Assembly: GCF_004402495.1 (NCBI RefSeq)
Contig: NZ_SOFH01000016.1
Span: 91,528-155,527 of the forward strand
Length of the DNA: 64,000 nt
Source: Cryobacterium sp. HLT2-28
GTDB taxonomy: Bacteria; Actinomycetota; Actinomycetes; Actinomycetales; Microbacteriaceae
Direction of reading: 5' to 3'
Positions 27,701 through 36,738 of the stretch are shown in pieces. The notes under the pieces are model-generated. The model was not told the DNA's origin, made no database searches, and worked only from the letters and a program-made list of their open reading frames with translations. Position numbers and translations under genes: made by a program. Positions within the stretch are counted from its first letter, which is position 1. Each line of letters starts with the position of its first letter.

Positions 27701-27704
27701 GCAC

Positions 27705-28688
27705 ATGCAGAAGACGTCGGACCCGGCCTGTTCCGGTCGAATCCCGTTCTCCTTCGAGCTCTATCCGGCCAGGACGGATGCGGCCGCATCCGCTCTCGAG
27801 ACGACGATCGAGCGGCTCGCCGCGGCCGGGCCGGACTTCCTCTCGGTCACCTACGGTGCCAACGGGTCCTCCCGCCGTTCCTCGCTCGACGTGCTCAGCC
27901 GGATCCTGCGCACCACGAACGTCGAGGCCATGGCCCACCTCACCTGCGTCGGCTCCACCCATGAGGAGGCGAACCGGCTGATCCGTGAGTTCCTCGACGC
28001 GGGAGTGCGCAGCTTCCTCGCGCTGCGCGGCGACCCCCCGGCGGGAACGAAGGAGGGCGAGGCGTTCCTCGGCGACTTCGGCAGCGCCGCCGAACTCGTG
28101 CAGCTCATCCACCGGGTGCAGGCCGAGAAATCGCCGTACCGGGAGTCGATCATCCCCGGCATCCCGGCCGCCCGCGCCGTGAAGCCCGGGCGCGAGAAGG
28201 TGCGCATCGCCGTGGCGGCGTTCCCGAACGGGCACCCGCGCTCCCGGTCCTCGGCGCAGGACATCGACACCCTGCTCGCCAAGCAGGCCGCGGGGGCGAA
28301 CCTCGGCATCACGCAGCTGTTCTTCCATGCCGACGACTACCTTTGCTTCGCCCAGCGCGCCAGGGAGGCCGGCGTCCTCTTCCCGCTCCTTCCCGGCATC
28401 ATGCCGGTGACGAGCCCGGCGAGACTGCGCCGCATCATCGAGCTGTCCGGCGAACAAATGCCCTCCGACCTCTCGATCCAGCTCGAGATCGAACCGACCA
28501 AGGAAGGCCAGCGTGAGATCGGCATCCAGCACGCCATCGACCTCGCCGGCCAGGTGATCGCCGGCGGGGCTCCCGGGCTGCACCTCTACGCCTTCAACGA
28601 GCACGAGACCGTGCTCGAGGTGCTCGGCGGCTGCGGACTGCTCACGGCTCCGGTCTCGGCGCCGACGAAGCTGCCGGCGACCGTGTAG
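27705..28688 (+). CDS. metF: Methylenetetrahydrofolate reductase
   Basis: Reduces 5,10-methylene-THF to 5-methyl-THF, the methyl donor for MetE. The barrel begins FSFELYPARTDAA, followed by FLSVTYGANGS and MAHLTCVGST, and the C-terminal HLYAFNEHETVLE fits the family. From the ATG at 27705 the protein has 327 residues, a little longer than E. coli MetF. GAGG at 27696-27699 supports this start; the frame is open to 27567, but the extra part would be Pro/Arg-rich leader. metE lies 177 bases downstream. Confidence 0.92.
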   Translation: MQKTSDPACSGRIPFSFELYPARTDAAASALETTIERLAAAGPDFLSVTYGANGSSRRSSLDVLSRILRTTNVEAMAHLTCVGSTHEEANRLIREFLDAGVRSFLALRGDPPAGTKEGEAFLGDFGSAAELVQLIHRVQAEKSPYRESIIPGIPAARAVKPGREKVRIAVAAFPNGHPRSRSSAQDIDTLLAKQAAGANLGITQLFFHADDYLCFAQRAREAGVLFPLLPGIMPVTSPARLRRIIELSGEQMPSDLSIQLEIEPTKEGQREIGIQHAIDLAGQVIAGGAPGLHLYAFNEHETVLEVLGGCGLLTAPVSAPTKLPATV

Positions 28689-28865
28689 ATCGGCCCCGCG
28701 GCGGCTCGTCCCCGGCCGTCACCCTCTTCCTTTCCCCTCCCACCGAACGGCCCGCACGCGCCTCGGAGATACCGTCGCGCCCGAAATCGTGCGGGCACAG
28801 GCACTGCTCGCACCGAAAAGCCCCGCACCATCCGAGGCACGATCCCACCCCGCAAAGGACACCCC

Positions 28866-31199
28866 ATGACCGCCACCTCCCCATTCCCTGCCGGCACCAT
28901 CCTCGGCTACCCGCGGATCGGCCCCCGCCGCCAGCTCAAGAAGGCCGTCGAGTCGTTCTGGGCCGGCACGACCAGCGCCGCCGAGCTCGAGGACACCGCG
29001 GCCACCCTGCGCCAGGCCACCCGGGAGCGCCTCGTGGCCCTCGGCCTCGGCGCCGACGACTCGTCCATCCCCGGCTCGTTCTCCTTCTACGACCAGGTGC
29101 TCGACACCCTCTGCACCGTCGGAGCCGTCCCCGCCCGGTATGCGTCGCTGGTGGGCGCCGACGGGGGGATCGACCTGGCCGGGTACTTCACCCTCGCCCG
29201 CGGCGCGGGCGAGAACCTGCCGCTCGAAATGACGAAATGGTTCGACTCCAACTACCACTACCTGGTCCCCGAAATCGGCCCGGAGACCGTGTTCTCGCTC
29301 TCCAGCGATCGCATCGTGCGCGAGTTCGTCGAGGCGAAAACGGCCGGCTACCTCACCCGCCCGGTCATCGTCGGCCCGGTCACGTTCCTCCTGCTGAGCA
29401 AGGCCAGTGACGAGGCCCCCGCCGGATTCTCGCCGCTGGACCGCCTCGACGACCTGCTCCCCGTCTACACCGCCCTGCTCCAACGACTTGCCGAAGCCGG
29501 CGCCGAGTGGGTGCAACTCGACGAGCCGGCTCTGGTCAGCGAGAGCATCGACGCCCCTCGGGACAAGGCACTGACCGCGCTCGGCCGGGCCTACGCCACC
29601 CTGGGCCGTCTTGCCGCCCGGCCGGCCATTTTCGTCGCGGCACCCTATGGCAGCCTCGACGACGCCCTTCCCGTGCTCGCCGGCACGCCGGTCGACGCGA
29701 TCGGACTCGACCTCGTGCGCGGCGCCCTGCCCCAGGACACCCCCGGCCTGGCCGGGAAAACCCTCGTCGCCGGGGTGATCGACGGGCACAACATCTGGCG
29801 CGGCGACCTGGCCGGCGCGCTCGAGAAGGCCGAACGGCTTAGCGCCCTCTCCCCGCGGGTAGCCGTGTCCACGTCCACCTCCCTGCTGCACGTTCCCCAC
29901 GACGTCGACGACGAGTCCGCGCTCGGCGACGAACTGACGTCCTGGCTGGCCTTCGCCGACCAGAAGGTCGGCCAGGTCGCCGCAGTGGCCCGAGGCCTGT
30001 CGAAGGGCCGGGAAGCCATCGCGGCCGAGCTGGCGGCAGCATCCGCCGCGCTCGAATCCCGGCGCAGCGCGCCAGGCGTGCGAGACGCCGCGGTGCGGGC
30101 CCGCGCCGGGGCGCTCACCGAGGCCGACTTCAGCCGCGGCGACTATCAGACTCGGCTGGCCGCGCAGGATGCCGCCCTCGGGTTGCCCCTGCTGCCGACC
30201 ACGACCATCGGGTCCTTCCCGCAGACCGGGGAGATCCGCCGGGCCAGGGCCAGGCACCTCGCCGGAACGCTGTCCGCCGACGGCTATCGCACCCTGATGG
30301 AGGCGGAGATCGCCCGGGTGGTCGCCTTGCAGGAGGAGATCGGGCTCGACGTGCTCGTGCACGGCGAGCCGGAGCGCAACGACATGGTGCAGTACTTCGC
30401 CGAGCAGCTCGAGGGCTTCCAGGTGACCGAGAACGGCTGGGTGCAGTCCTACGGCAGCCGGTGCACCCGGCCGTCGATCCTCTGGGGAGACGTGTCCCGG
30501 CCCCGCCCGATCACCGTCGACTGGTCGACCTACACCCAGGGACTGACCAGGAAGCCGGTCAAGGGGATGCTCACCGGACCGGTCACGATCCTCGCCTGGT
30601 CGTTCGTGCGCGACGACCAGCCGCTGGGGGACACCGCCCGGCAGGTCGCGTTGGCGCTCCGGGACGAGATCACCGACCTCGAGGCGGCCGGGATCGGCCT
30701 CGTCCAGGTCGACGAACCTGCCCTGCGCGAACTCCTCCCATTGAAGAAGAAGGACCACGCCGACTACCTCGACTGGTCGGTCGGCTCCTTCCGCCTCGCC
30801 ACGGCCGGCGTGGCCGACGCCACCCAGATCCACACCCACCTCTGCTACTCGGAGTTCGGCGTGGTGATCGACGCCATCCGGAACCTCGACGCCGACGTCA
30901 CCAGCATCGAGGCCGTGCGCTCCCGGATGGAGGTTGTCGCCGACATCGAGGCCGGCGGATTCGACCACGGCATCGGACCGGGCGTGTACGACATCCACTC
31001 ACCGAGGGTGCCGAGCGTGGCGGAGATCACGGAACTGCTCGACCGGGCCCTCGAATCCATCCCGGAGCGCCAGGTCTGGGTCAACCCGGATTGCGGACTC
31101 AAGACCCGCGGCTACGCGGAGACCGCCGAATCGCTGCACAACATGGTGACCGCCACCCGCGCGGTGCGCGCGCGCATCGGTGCCGGCATCCCCGCCTAG
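28866..31199 (+). CDS. metE: Cobalamin-independent methionine synthase
   Basis: Transfers the methyl group of 5-methyl-THF-polyglutamate to homocysteine without B12. The protein has 777 residues in two barrels. The N-terminal [19 protein letters not shown] is typical. The zinc site shows His and Cys in THLCYSEF and Cys in [16 protein letters not shown] precedes the ATG by a few bases. The gap after metF (28689-28865) is pyrimidine-rich, and I see no clear control element in it. Confidence 0.97.
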   Translation: MTATSPFPAGTILGYPRIGPRRQLKKAVESFWAGTTSAAELEDTAATLRQATRERLVALGLGADDSSIPGSFSFYDQVLDTLCTVGAVPARYASLVGADGGIDLAGYFTLARGAGENLPLEMTKWFDSNYHYLVPEIGPETVFSLSSDRIVREFVEAKTAGYLTRPVIVGPVTFLLLSKASDEAPAGFSPLDRLDDLLPVYTALLQRLAEAGAEWVQLDEPALVSESIDAPRDKALTALGRAYATLGRLAARPAIFVAAPYGSLDDALPVLAGTPVDAIGLDLVRGALPQDTPGLAGKTLVAGVIDGHNIWRGDLAGALEKAERLSALSPRVAVSTSTSLLHVPHDVDDESALGDELTSWLAFADQKVGQVAAVARGLSKGREAIAAELAAASAALESRRSAPGVRDAAVRARAGALTEADFSRGDYQTRLAAQDAALGLPLLPTTTIGSFPQTGEIRRARARHLAGTLSADGYRTLMEAEIARVVALQEEIGLDVLVHGEPERNDMVQYFAEQLEGFQVTENGWVQSYGSRCTRPSILWGDVSRPRPITVDWSTYTQGLTRKPVKGMLTGPVTILAWSFVRDDQPLGDTARQVALALRDEITDLEAAGIGLVQVDEPALRELLPLKKKDHADYLDWSVGSFRLATAGVADATQIHTHLCYSEFGVVIDAIRNLDADVTSIEAVRSRMEVVADIEAGGFDHGIGPGVYDIHSPRVPSVAEITELLDRALESIPERQVWVNPDCGLKTRGYAETAESLHNMVTATRAVRARIGAGIPA

Positions 31200-31228
31200 C
31201 AGCGGCCGCGGCCTGAGCGCCACCCGAA

Positions 31229-31270
31229 CGCAGAACGGCCCTGCCGGAACACCGACAGGGCCGTTCTGCG
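31229..31270. terminator. Convergent terminator hairpin between metE and lexA
   Basis: A perfect 15-bp stem (CGCAGAACGGCCCTG at 31229-31243 with its complement at 31256-31270) has a 12-base loop. It sits between the stop codons of two convergent genes and has no T-tract on either side. It can act in both directions. Confidence 0.85.
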
Positions 31271-31278
31271 CGAGAAGA

Positions 31279-31983
31279 TCAGACCGAGCGCAGCACCGCC
31301 ACGATCTTGCCGAGAATCTCGGCGTGGTCGCCGACGATGGGCTCGAAGTTGGTGTTGCGCGGCAGCAGCCAGATGTGTCCGTCGCGCTGGCGGAAGACCT
31401 TGACCGTCGCCTCGCCGTCGAGCATGGCCGCGACGATCTCGCCGTTCTCGGCCGTCTTCTGCTGGCGGACGACGACCCAGTCGCCGTCGCAGATGGCGGC
31501 GTCGATCATCGACTCGCCGACGACCTTGAGCATGAAAAGTTCGCCCTTGCCGACCAGCTGGCGCGGGAGCGGGAAGATCTCGTCGATCATCTGGTCGGCC
31601 ATGATCGGCACGCCGGCCGCGATCCGGCCGACCAGCGGCACCATGGCCGCATCGCCGACCTGCACACCCGACTGGTAGCTCTCCGCACCGCCGGCCGCCA
31701 CGTCCTCCGGCGACTGCGGAATCTCGATCAGCACCTCGAGCGCCCGAGGCCGGTTCGGGTCGCGCCGGAGGTACCCGCTCAGCTCCAGCTGGTTGAGCTG
31801 ATGGGTGACGCTCGACAGCGACGAGAGGCCGACCGCGTCCCCGATCTCGCGCATGCTCGGCGGATAGCCGCGCTCACTCACCGAGCGCTGGATCACGTCC
31901 AGGATGGCGAGCTGTTTCTCACTGAGGCTCTTGCGCCGCCTGGTTCCGCCCTTGTCGCGGGGACCGCTGCTGTCCTGCGTCAC
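31279..31983 (-). CDS. lexA: LexA SOS repressor
   Basis: A 234-residue repressor with an N-terminal winged helix ([21 protein letters not shown]) and a C-terminal self-cleaving peptidase. The cleavage site is A123-G124 in RIAAGVP, the nucleophile S158 in GESMID and the general base K195. The start is GTG (31981-31983) with GAGGAG upstream. It diverges from the LysM gene, an arrangement seen in other Actinobacteria. A candidate LexA box in its promoter implies autoregulation. Confidence 0.97.
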   Translation of the reverse strand: MTQDSSGPRDKGGTRRRKSLSEKQLAILDVIQRSVSERGYPPSMREIGDAVGLSSLSSVTHQLNQLELSGYLRRDPNRPRALEVLIEIPQSPEDVAAGGAESYQSGVQVGDAAMVPLVGRIAAGVPIMADQMIDEIFPLPRQLVGKGELFMLKVVGESMIDAAICDGDWVVVRQQKTAENGEIVAAMLDGEATVKVFRQRDGHIWLLPRNTNFEPIVGDHAEILGKIVAVLRSV

Positions 31984-32085
31984 GATGTCGCTCCTCGTCT
32001 CGGTGAACCGGTCCTGTCGGCGGTCGAAACCGCCGTCAGACCCGAATGTCGGTGGCGTCTGGTTGATTCAATCCAGACAATCGAA

Positions 32086-32126
32086 ACTGTATCCATCTCG
32101 AGCACGATAAACAAACATCTATTCGA
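32086..32126 (-). promoter_or_regulatory. lexA promoter with candidate LexA box
   Basis: On the minus strand TTGTTT (32109-32114), 17 bases and TACAGT (32086-32091) form a good housekeeping promoter. AAAC-ATCT-ATTCGA at 32113-32126 resembles a half-degenerate SOS box (consensus GAAC-N4-GTTCGA, two changes) and overlaps the -35. Confidence 0.6.
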
Positions 32127-32167
32127 GTGTGTCGTCACATTTTTTTGGGAAACAACGGAAATATTGC

Positions 32168-32212
32168 TTGATTGTTCGAAGAATCGAATATACATTCGGA
32201 ACATAGGTTCGC
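32168..32212 (+). promoter_or_regulatory. Promoter of the LysM gene with two adjacent LexA boxes
   Basis: TTGATT (32168-32173), 17 bases and TACATT (32191-32196) form a strong promoter in an AT-rich patch. TCGAATATACATTCGG (32184-32199) covers the -10, and CGGAACATAGGTTCGC (32197-32212) covers the start site. Each matches the SOS box at 9 of 12 defined bases. Their centres are 13 bp apart, so two LexA dimers could bind side by side. Confidence 0.7.
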
Positions 32213-32264
32213 ATCCGGCTTTCCCGGCCGAGAGCCGGATGCGTTTTTACACAGGAGGTTCGAC

Positions 32265-32687
32265 ATGAGCACTGCAATCGGAATGACTGCCCTCGGAAGC
32301 AACGGGGCGCTCGACCTGGGCGCCGTCCGATCAGGCACCGTCCAGATGCCCTCCGTCCGCACCCGCCTGCACCTCACCCGACGCGGTCGAGTCGTCTTCA
32401 CGACGCTCGCAGCGATCCCCCTCGCCGCCGCCGCGCTCGCCCTCGCCCTCAACGGCGGGATCGCAGCGGCGGAGGGCACCAGCGCCGGTGCGGCCACGGT
32501 GGCCGACGTCGCAACGGTCTTCGACTACGTCACCATCGCGTCGGGCCAGTCCCTGTGGCAGCTGGCCGAGACCATCGCCCCCACCTCAGACCCGCGCGAC
32601 GTGATCGCCGAGATCGTCAGCCTGAACCAGCTGCCTTCCGAGAACGTGCAGCCGGGCCAGCGCCTCGCCCTGCCGGCCAGGTTCTGA
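32265..32687 (+). CDS. LysM membrane protein, probable SOS division inhibitor (Rv2719c/DivS/YneA-like)
   Basis: A 140-residue protein with a cytoplasmic N-terminus, one membrane segment (about 43-63) and an outward LysM peptidoglycan-binding domain (87-137: SGQSLWQLAETI...NVQPGQRLALP). The layout and divergence from lexA match the actinobacterial SOS genes that halt division after DNA damage. No hydrolase motif is visible. AGGAGG at 32253-32258 fixes the ATG at 32265; an open frame to 32172 would run back over the promoter. Function is inferred from context. Confidence 0.85.
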   Translation: MSTAIGMTALGSNGALDLGAVRSGTVQMPSVRTRLHLTRRGRVVFTTLAAIPLAAAALALALNGGIAAAEGTSAGAATVADVATVFDYVTIASGQSLWQLAETIAPTSDPRDVIAEIVSLNQLPSENVQPGQRLALPARF

Positions 32688-32751
32688 ATCGACTGGGGCG
32701 TGATCGGTACCGCCCGGGGGACACCCGGGCATCCCCGGTAGCATTGGGGGA

Positions 32752-33861
32752 GTGACCAGTCTCAACGACCTGCCCCTCCGCGACAATCTGCGCGGACTCA
32801 CCCCCTACGGAGCACCACAACTGCACGTGCCCGTCGCGCTCAATGTGAACGAGAACACGCACGGGATCCCCGACGCCGTCGCGGGCGACATCGTCGCCGC
32901 GATGGCCGAGGCCATCCGCACCATCAACCGCTACCCCGACCGCGAGTTCACCGAACTGCGGGAGTCGCTGGCCCGGTACCTCGGCCACGGTCTCACCCGG
33001 GAGAACATCTGGGCGGCCAACGGCTCGAACGAGGTGTTGCAGCAGGTGCTGCAGGCCTTCGGCGGTCCGGGCCGGTCGGTCCTCGGCTTCGCGCCGACCT
33101 ACTCGATGTACCCCCTGCTGGCCTCCGGCACCGGAACCCGGTGGATTGCCGGCACCCGCGACACCGACTTCGAGCTCAGCCCGGCCACCGCCAGGAGCTG
33201 GGTCGACGCCGAGTCGCCCGACCTCGTCTTCCTCTGCTCCCCGAACAACCCCACCGGCACCCCGCTGTCGCTCGACACGATCGCGGCGGTGTACGACGCG
33301 GCCGACGGAATCGTGGTCGTCGACGAGGCCTATGCCGAGTTCGGCCCGTCCGACGCGCCGAGCGCACTCACCCTGCTGCCCGGGCGGGAACGGCTCCTCG
33401 TCTCCCGCACCATGAGCAAGGCGTTCGCATTCGCCGGCGCGCGGGTCGGCTATCTTGCGGCCGACCCGGCGGTGACGGATGCCCTCCGCCTGGTGCGCCT
33501 GCCCTACCACCTGTCGGCCCTCACCCAGGCCGCGGCGATCGCGGCCCTGGCACACAGCCCCGAGATGCTCGCCATGGTCGACGACATCCGCGGTCAGCGG
33601 GACCGCCTCGTCACCGAACTTGCCGTCCTCGGCTACCGGCCACTGCGCAGCGCGAGCAATTTTGTGTTGTTCGGCGGGGTGGACGATCCCCGGGGCACCT
33701 TCGAGGCTTTGCTGGCGGAGGGCGTCCTGGTGCGCGACGTCGGAATTCCGGGGCACCTGCGGGTGACGGCGGGCACCGAGGCGGAGACGACCGCGTTCCT
33801 CGAGGCACTGGCCGGGCTCGGGCAGCACTCCGCCGCCCGGCCCAATAAACTGTCGGAATGA
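32752..33861 (+). CDS. hisC: Histidinol-phosphate aminotransferase
   Basis: A PLP enzyme converting imidazole-acetol phosphate to histidinol phosphate. Length is 369 residues. The PLP lysine is in [17 protein letters not shown], and [14 protein letters not shown] and VVDEAYAEF are in order. The GTG start at 32752 follows TAGCAT (32739-32744) by seven bases. hisD, often the first gene of this operon, is not upstream. hisB overlaps the stop by four bases. Confidence 0.95.
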   Translation: MTSLNDLPLRDNLRGLTPYGAPQLHVPVALNVNENTHGIPDAVAGDIVAAMAEAIRTINRYPDREFTELRESLARYLGHGLTRENIWAANGSNEVLQQVLQAFGGPGRSVLGFAPTYSMYPLLASGTGTRWIAGTRDTDFELSPATARSWVDAESPDLVFLCSPNNPTGTPLSLDTIAAVYDAADGIVVVDEAYAEFGPSDAPSALTLLPGRERLLVSRTMSKAFAFAGARVGYLAADPAVTDALRLVRLPYHLSALTQAAAIAALAHSPEMLAMVDDIRGQRDRLVTELAVLGYRPLRSASNFVLFGGVDDPRGTFEALLAEGVLVRDVGIPGHLRVTAGTEAETTAFLEALAGLGQHSAARPNKLSE

Positions 33862-34481
33862 GCCTGACTCCCACGACCTCCTCGCCCCGCGTCGCCCACC
33901 TTCAGCGGGAGACCAGCGAGTCGAGCATCGACCTGACGCTCAACCTGGACGGCACGGGTGTCTCGGACATCCAGACCTCCGTCCCGTTCTACGACCACCT
34001 GCTGACCGCGTTCGCCAAGCACTCGCTGACCGACCTGACCGTGCGCGCCCGCGGTGACATCGAGATCGACGTGCACCACACGGTGGAAGACATCGGCATC
34101 GTGCTCGGCCAGGCGATCCGCCAGGCGCTCGGCGACAAGTCGGGCATCTCCCGTTACGGCGACGCCCTCGTGCCGCTGGACGAGGCCCTCGTGCAGGCCG
34201 TCGTCGACATCTCGGGCCGCCCGTACCTGGTGCACCGCGGCGAGCCGGCCGGTTTCGAGTTCCACCTGATCGGCGGTCACTTCACCGGATCGATGGTGCG
34301 GCACGTCTTCGAGGCGATCACGTTCAACGCCGGCCTGACCGTGCACATCACCGTGCAGGGCGGCCGTGACCCGCACCACATCGCCGAGGCCGAGTTCAAG
34401 GCCTTCGCGCGCGCTTTCCGTCAGGCGAAGGCGTTCGACCCGCTCGTCTCCGGCATCCCGTCGACCAAGGGTGCGCTGTGA
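33858..34481 (+). CDS. hisB: Imidazoleglycerol-phosphate dehydratase
   Basis: A 207-residue manganese enzyme of histidine synthesis, monofunctional (no phosphatase domain). The metal-binding His/Glu motifs are [12 protein letters not shown] and [15 protein letters not shown], with the FYDHLL motif near the N-terminus. ATGA overlaps the hisC stop. TAAACT (33846-33851) ends six bases before the ATG, so an extra internal promoter is possible. Confidence 0.96.
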   Translation: MSLTPTTSSPRVAHLQRETSESSIDLTLNLDGTGVSDIQTSVPFYDHLLTAFAKHSLTDLTVRARGDIEIDVHHTVEDIGIVLGQAIRQALGDKSGISRYGDALVPLDEALVQAVVDISGRPYLVHRGEPAGFEFHLIGGHFTGSMVRHVFEAITFNAGLTVHITVQGGRDPHHIAEAEFKAFARAFRQAKAFDPLVSGIPSTKGAL

Positions 34482-35110
34482 GCCGTGTCGTCGTGTTCGA
34501 CTATGGCACCGGCAACGTGCACTCGGCCGTCAAGGCGCTCGAATTGGCCGGTGCCGAGGTGACGCTGACCAGCGACCGGAAAACGGCCCTCGAAGCCGAC
34601 GGTCTCGTGGTTCCGGGGGTCGGCGCGTTCAGCGCGGTGATGGCTGCCCTCAAGGCGGTGCGCGGCGACGAGATCGTCGACCGCAGGATCGCCGGCGGCC
34701 GCCCGGTCCTCGGGATCTGCGTGGGGATGCAGGTTCTGTTCGAACACGGCGTCGAACGCGGCGTCGACACCGAGGGCCTGGGCGAATGGCCTGGCACCGT
34801 CACCCGACTCGAGGCGCCCATCCTCCCGCACATGGGCTGGAACACCGTCACCCCCGCCGAGGACTCCGTGCTGTTCCGGGACATCGAAGAGGAGCGGTTC
34901 TACTTCGTGCACTCCTACGCCGCTCAGGAATGGACCCTCGAGGTGATGCCGCCGTTCCCGAAGCCCCGGCTGACCTGGGCCGAGCACGGCGTCCCGTTCC
35001 TCGCCGCGGTCGAGAACGGACCGTTGTCGGCCACCCAATTCCACCCGGAGAAGTCCGGGGAGGCCGGCATCCGCCTGCTCTCCAACTGGCTCGGCTCGCT
35101 CCGCGGTTAG
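34478..35110 (+). CDS. hisH: Imidazole glycerol phosphate synthase glutaminase subunit
   Basis: A class I glutamine amidotransferase that feeds ammonia to HisF. The nucleophile Cys is in [14 protein letters not shown], and the His and Glu of the triad are in FHPEKSG. The oxyanion strand PGVGAFS is present. Length is 210 residues. The GTG start overlaps the hisB stop (GTGA). hisF is not in this window. Confidence 0.95.
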   Translation: MSRVVVFDYGTGNVHSAVKALELAGAEVTLTSDRKTALEADGLVVPGVGAFSAVMAALKAVRGDEIVDRRIAGGRPVLGICVGMQVLFEHGVERGVDTEGLGEWPGTVTRLEAPILPHMGWNTVTPAEDSVLFRDIEEERFYFVHSYAAQEWTLEVMPPFPKPRLTWAEHGVPFLAAVENGPLSATQFHPEKSGEAGIRLLSNWLGSLRG

Positions 35111-35164
35111 CCGGTCCCTTCGCCTGACCCTGGGCCGCGCGCCCACCCCGATCTGAGGACTCCC

Positions 35165-35911
35165 ATGACTGAGCAGCACCCCACCCCGCGTCTCGTACTC
35201 CTGCCCGCCGTCGACGTGGCCGGCGGCAAGGCCGTGCGCCTCACCCAGGGCGAGGCCGGCACCGAGACCAACTACGGCGACCCGGTCGACGCGGCCCTCG
35301 ACTGGGCCAGGCAGGGTGCCGAATGGATCCACCTCGTCGACCTCGACGCGGCGTTCGGCCGTGGCAACAACACCGAGGTGATCAGGAACGTGATCCGCTC
35401 GCTGCCAGGCGTTCGGATCGAACTCTCCGGCGGCATCCGCGACGACGCGTCCCTCGCGGCCGCGCTCGGCGCCGGCGTAAGCCGGATCAACCTCGGCACC
35501 GCGGCGCTCGAGGATCCCGAGTGGGCGGCCCGGGTGATCACGGAGCACGGCGACGCCGTCGCGGTCGGCCTAGACGTGCGTGGCACGACCCTCGCGGCAC
35601 GCGGCTGGACCAAGGACGGCGGCGACCTCTGGCAGGTACTCGCCCGGCTGGAAGACGCCGGCTGCGCCCGGTACGTCGTCACCGATGTCACGAAGGACGG
35701 CACCCTGCAGGGCCCCAACATCGAGCTGCTCCGCCAGGTGATGGAGCGCACCGACCGCCCCGTCGTGGCGTCGGGCGGCATCTCCAGCCTCGCCGACATC
35801 GCCGCGCTGCGCGAGCTCGTCCCGCTCGGCCTCGAGGGCACGATCGTGGGCAAGGCCCTCTACGCGGGCGCCTTCACCCTGGGCGAGGCACTGGATGTCG
35901 CCGGCGCGTAA
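35165..35911 (+). CDS. priA: Bifunctional HisA/TrpF isomerase PriA
   Basis: A 248-residue (beta/alpha)8 enzyme of the actinobacterial PriA type, which isomerises both ProFAR (histidine) and PRA (tryptophan). Catalytic aspartates are in [14 protein letters not shown] and [12 protein letters not shown]. The two phosphate loops are LSGGIRDD and ASGGISS. Dual function is inferred from taxon, since no separate trpF is seen. GAGGA precedes the ATG. The sseB-like gene starts inside its last codons. Confidence 0.92.
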   Translation: MTEQHPTPRLVLLPAVDVAGGKAVRLTQGEAGTETNYGDPVDAALDWARQGAEWIHLVDLDAAFGRGNNTEVIRNVIRSLPGVRIELSGGIRDDASLAAALGAGVSRINLGTAALEDPEWAARVITEHGDAVAVGLDVRGTTLAARGWTKDGGDLWQVLARLEDAGCARYVVTDVTKDGTLQGPNIELLRQVMERTDRPVVASGGISSLADIAALRELVPLGLEGTIVGKALYAGAFTLGEALDVAGA

Positions 35912-36689
35912 CCTCGGTTCGACCGGCGAACCGGCCGGTCCCGCCGATTCCGCCGGGCAGCCGTGGGCCGGCCGGGAATTCGAGGCGAACACCCATGCCG
36001 ACGACGACGGGGCGGCGCCCGAGGCGCTGCTCGCCGCCCTCGCGCTCTTCCGGGCCCGCGAGACCGGGGAGGAGAGCGTCGTCGACGCCCTCCGCACGGC
36101 CCGGCTGCTCATCCCGCTCGTGACCGCGCTCGGCGACGCCGGCGTCGGCCCGACCGGTCTCGTCATCGACAAGACCCAGGAACTCTCGATCATCACCGTG
36201 GCCGGCCCCGACGGCCGTGGGGTGCTGCCCGTGTTCTCCTCGGCGGCCGCGATGCGGTCCTGGAACCCCGAGGCCCGTCCCGTCCCGTTCGACGGTGTGC
36301 GGGTGGCGCTGGCGGCGGCCCAGGAGAACACCGACCTGGTCGTGCTCGATCCGACCACCGACACCGAATTCGTCATCCGGCGCCCCGCGCTGTGGGCGAT
36401 TGCCCAGTCGCAACCGTGGACGCCCAGCTATGCGAGCAGGCAGGTGGCGGATGCCTTCGCCGCCTCGATCGCCACCGAGCTGACGGTGCTCGACGCCCGG
36501 CTCAGCGCGGGGGACCCGCAGTCCCGGCTGGCCGGCCCCGAACTGGTCGTCCGGCTGGAACTGGTCGACGGGCTCACCCGCACCGAACTGGACGCCACCC
36601 TCGCCCGGCTCGCCGCCCGCTGGTCGGCGAGCGACGTCATCGCCACCCAGGTCGATTCCCTCCGGGTGCAACTCAGCGGGTCCGCATAG
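35895..36689 (+). CDS. SseB family protein
   Basis: A 264-residue soluble protein whose central part ([12 protein letters not shown]... [14 protein letters not shown]... [17 protein letters not shown]) matches the SseB fold. The first 40 residues are low-complexity. It overlaps priA by 17 bases, and this his-to-infC position is usual in Actinobacteria. No catalytic site is known. The name comes from a serine-sensitivity factor in E. coli and does not define its job here. Confidence 0.82.
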   Translation: MSPARNLGSTGEPAGPADSAGQPWAGREFEANTHADDDGAAPEALLAALALFRARETGEESVVDALRTARLLIPLVTALGDAGVGPTGLVIDKTQELSIITVAGPDGRGVLPVFSSAAAMRSWNPEARPVPFDGVRVALAAAQENTDLVVLDPTTDTEFVIRRPALWAIAQSQPWTPSYASRQVADAFAASIATELTVLDARLSAGDPQSRLAGPELVVRLELVDGLTRTELDATLARLAARWSASDVIATQVDSLRVQLSGSA

Positions 36690-36738
36690 CCCCCGGTGGA
36701 ATGCGGCGCCGGTCAGTCATTTCGGGCAAGATGGTGCC

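Noticed and set aside
32171..32188. Extra SOS box at TTCGAAGAATCGAA
   Set aside because: Half-site order and spacing do not fit GAAC-N4-GTTC; it is explained by the two neighbouring better boxes.
32172..32264. N-terminal extension of the LysM protein from 32172
   Set aside because: It runs back over the -10 and LexA boxes; AGGAGG fixes the start at 32265.
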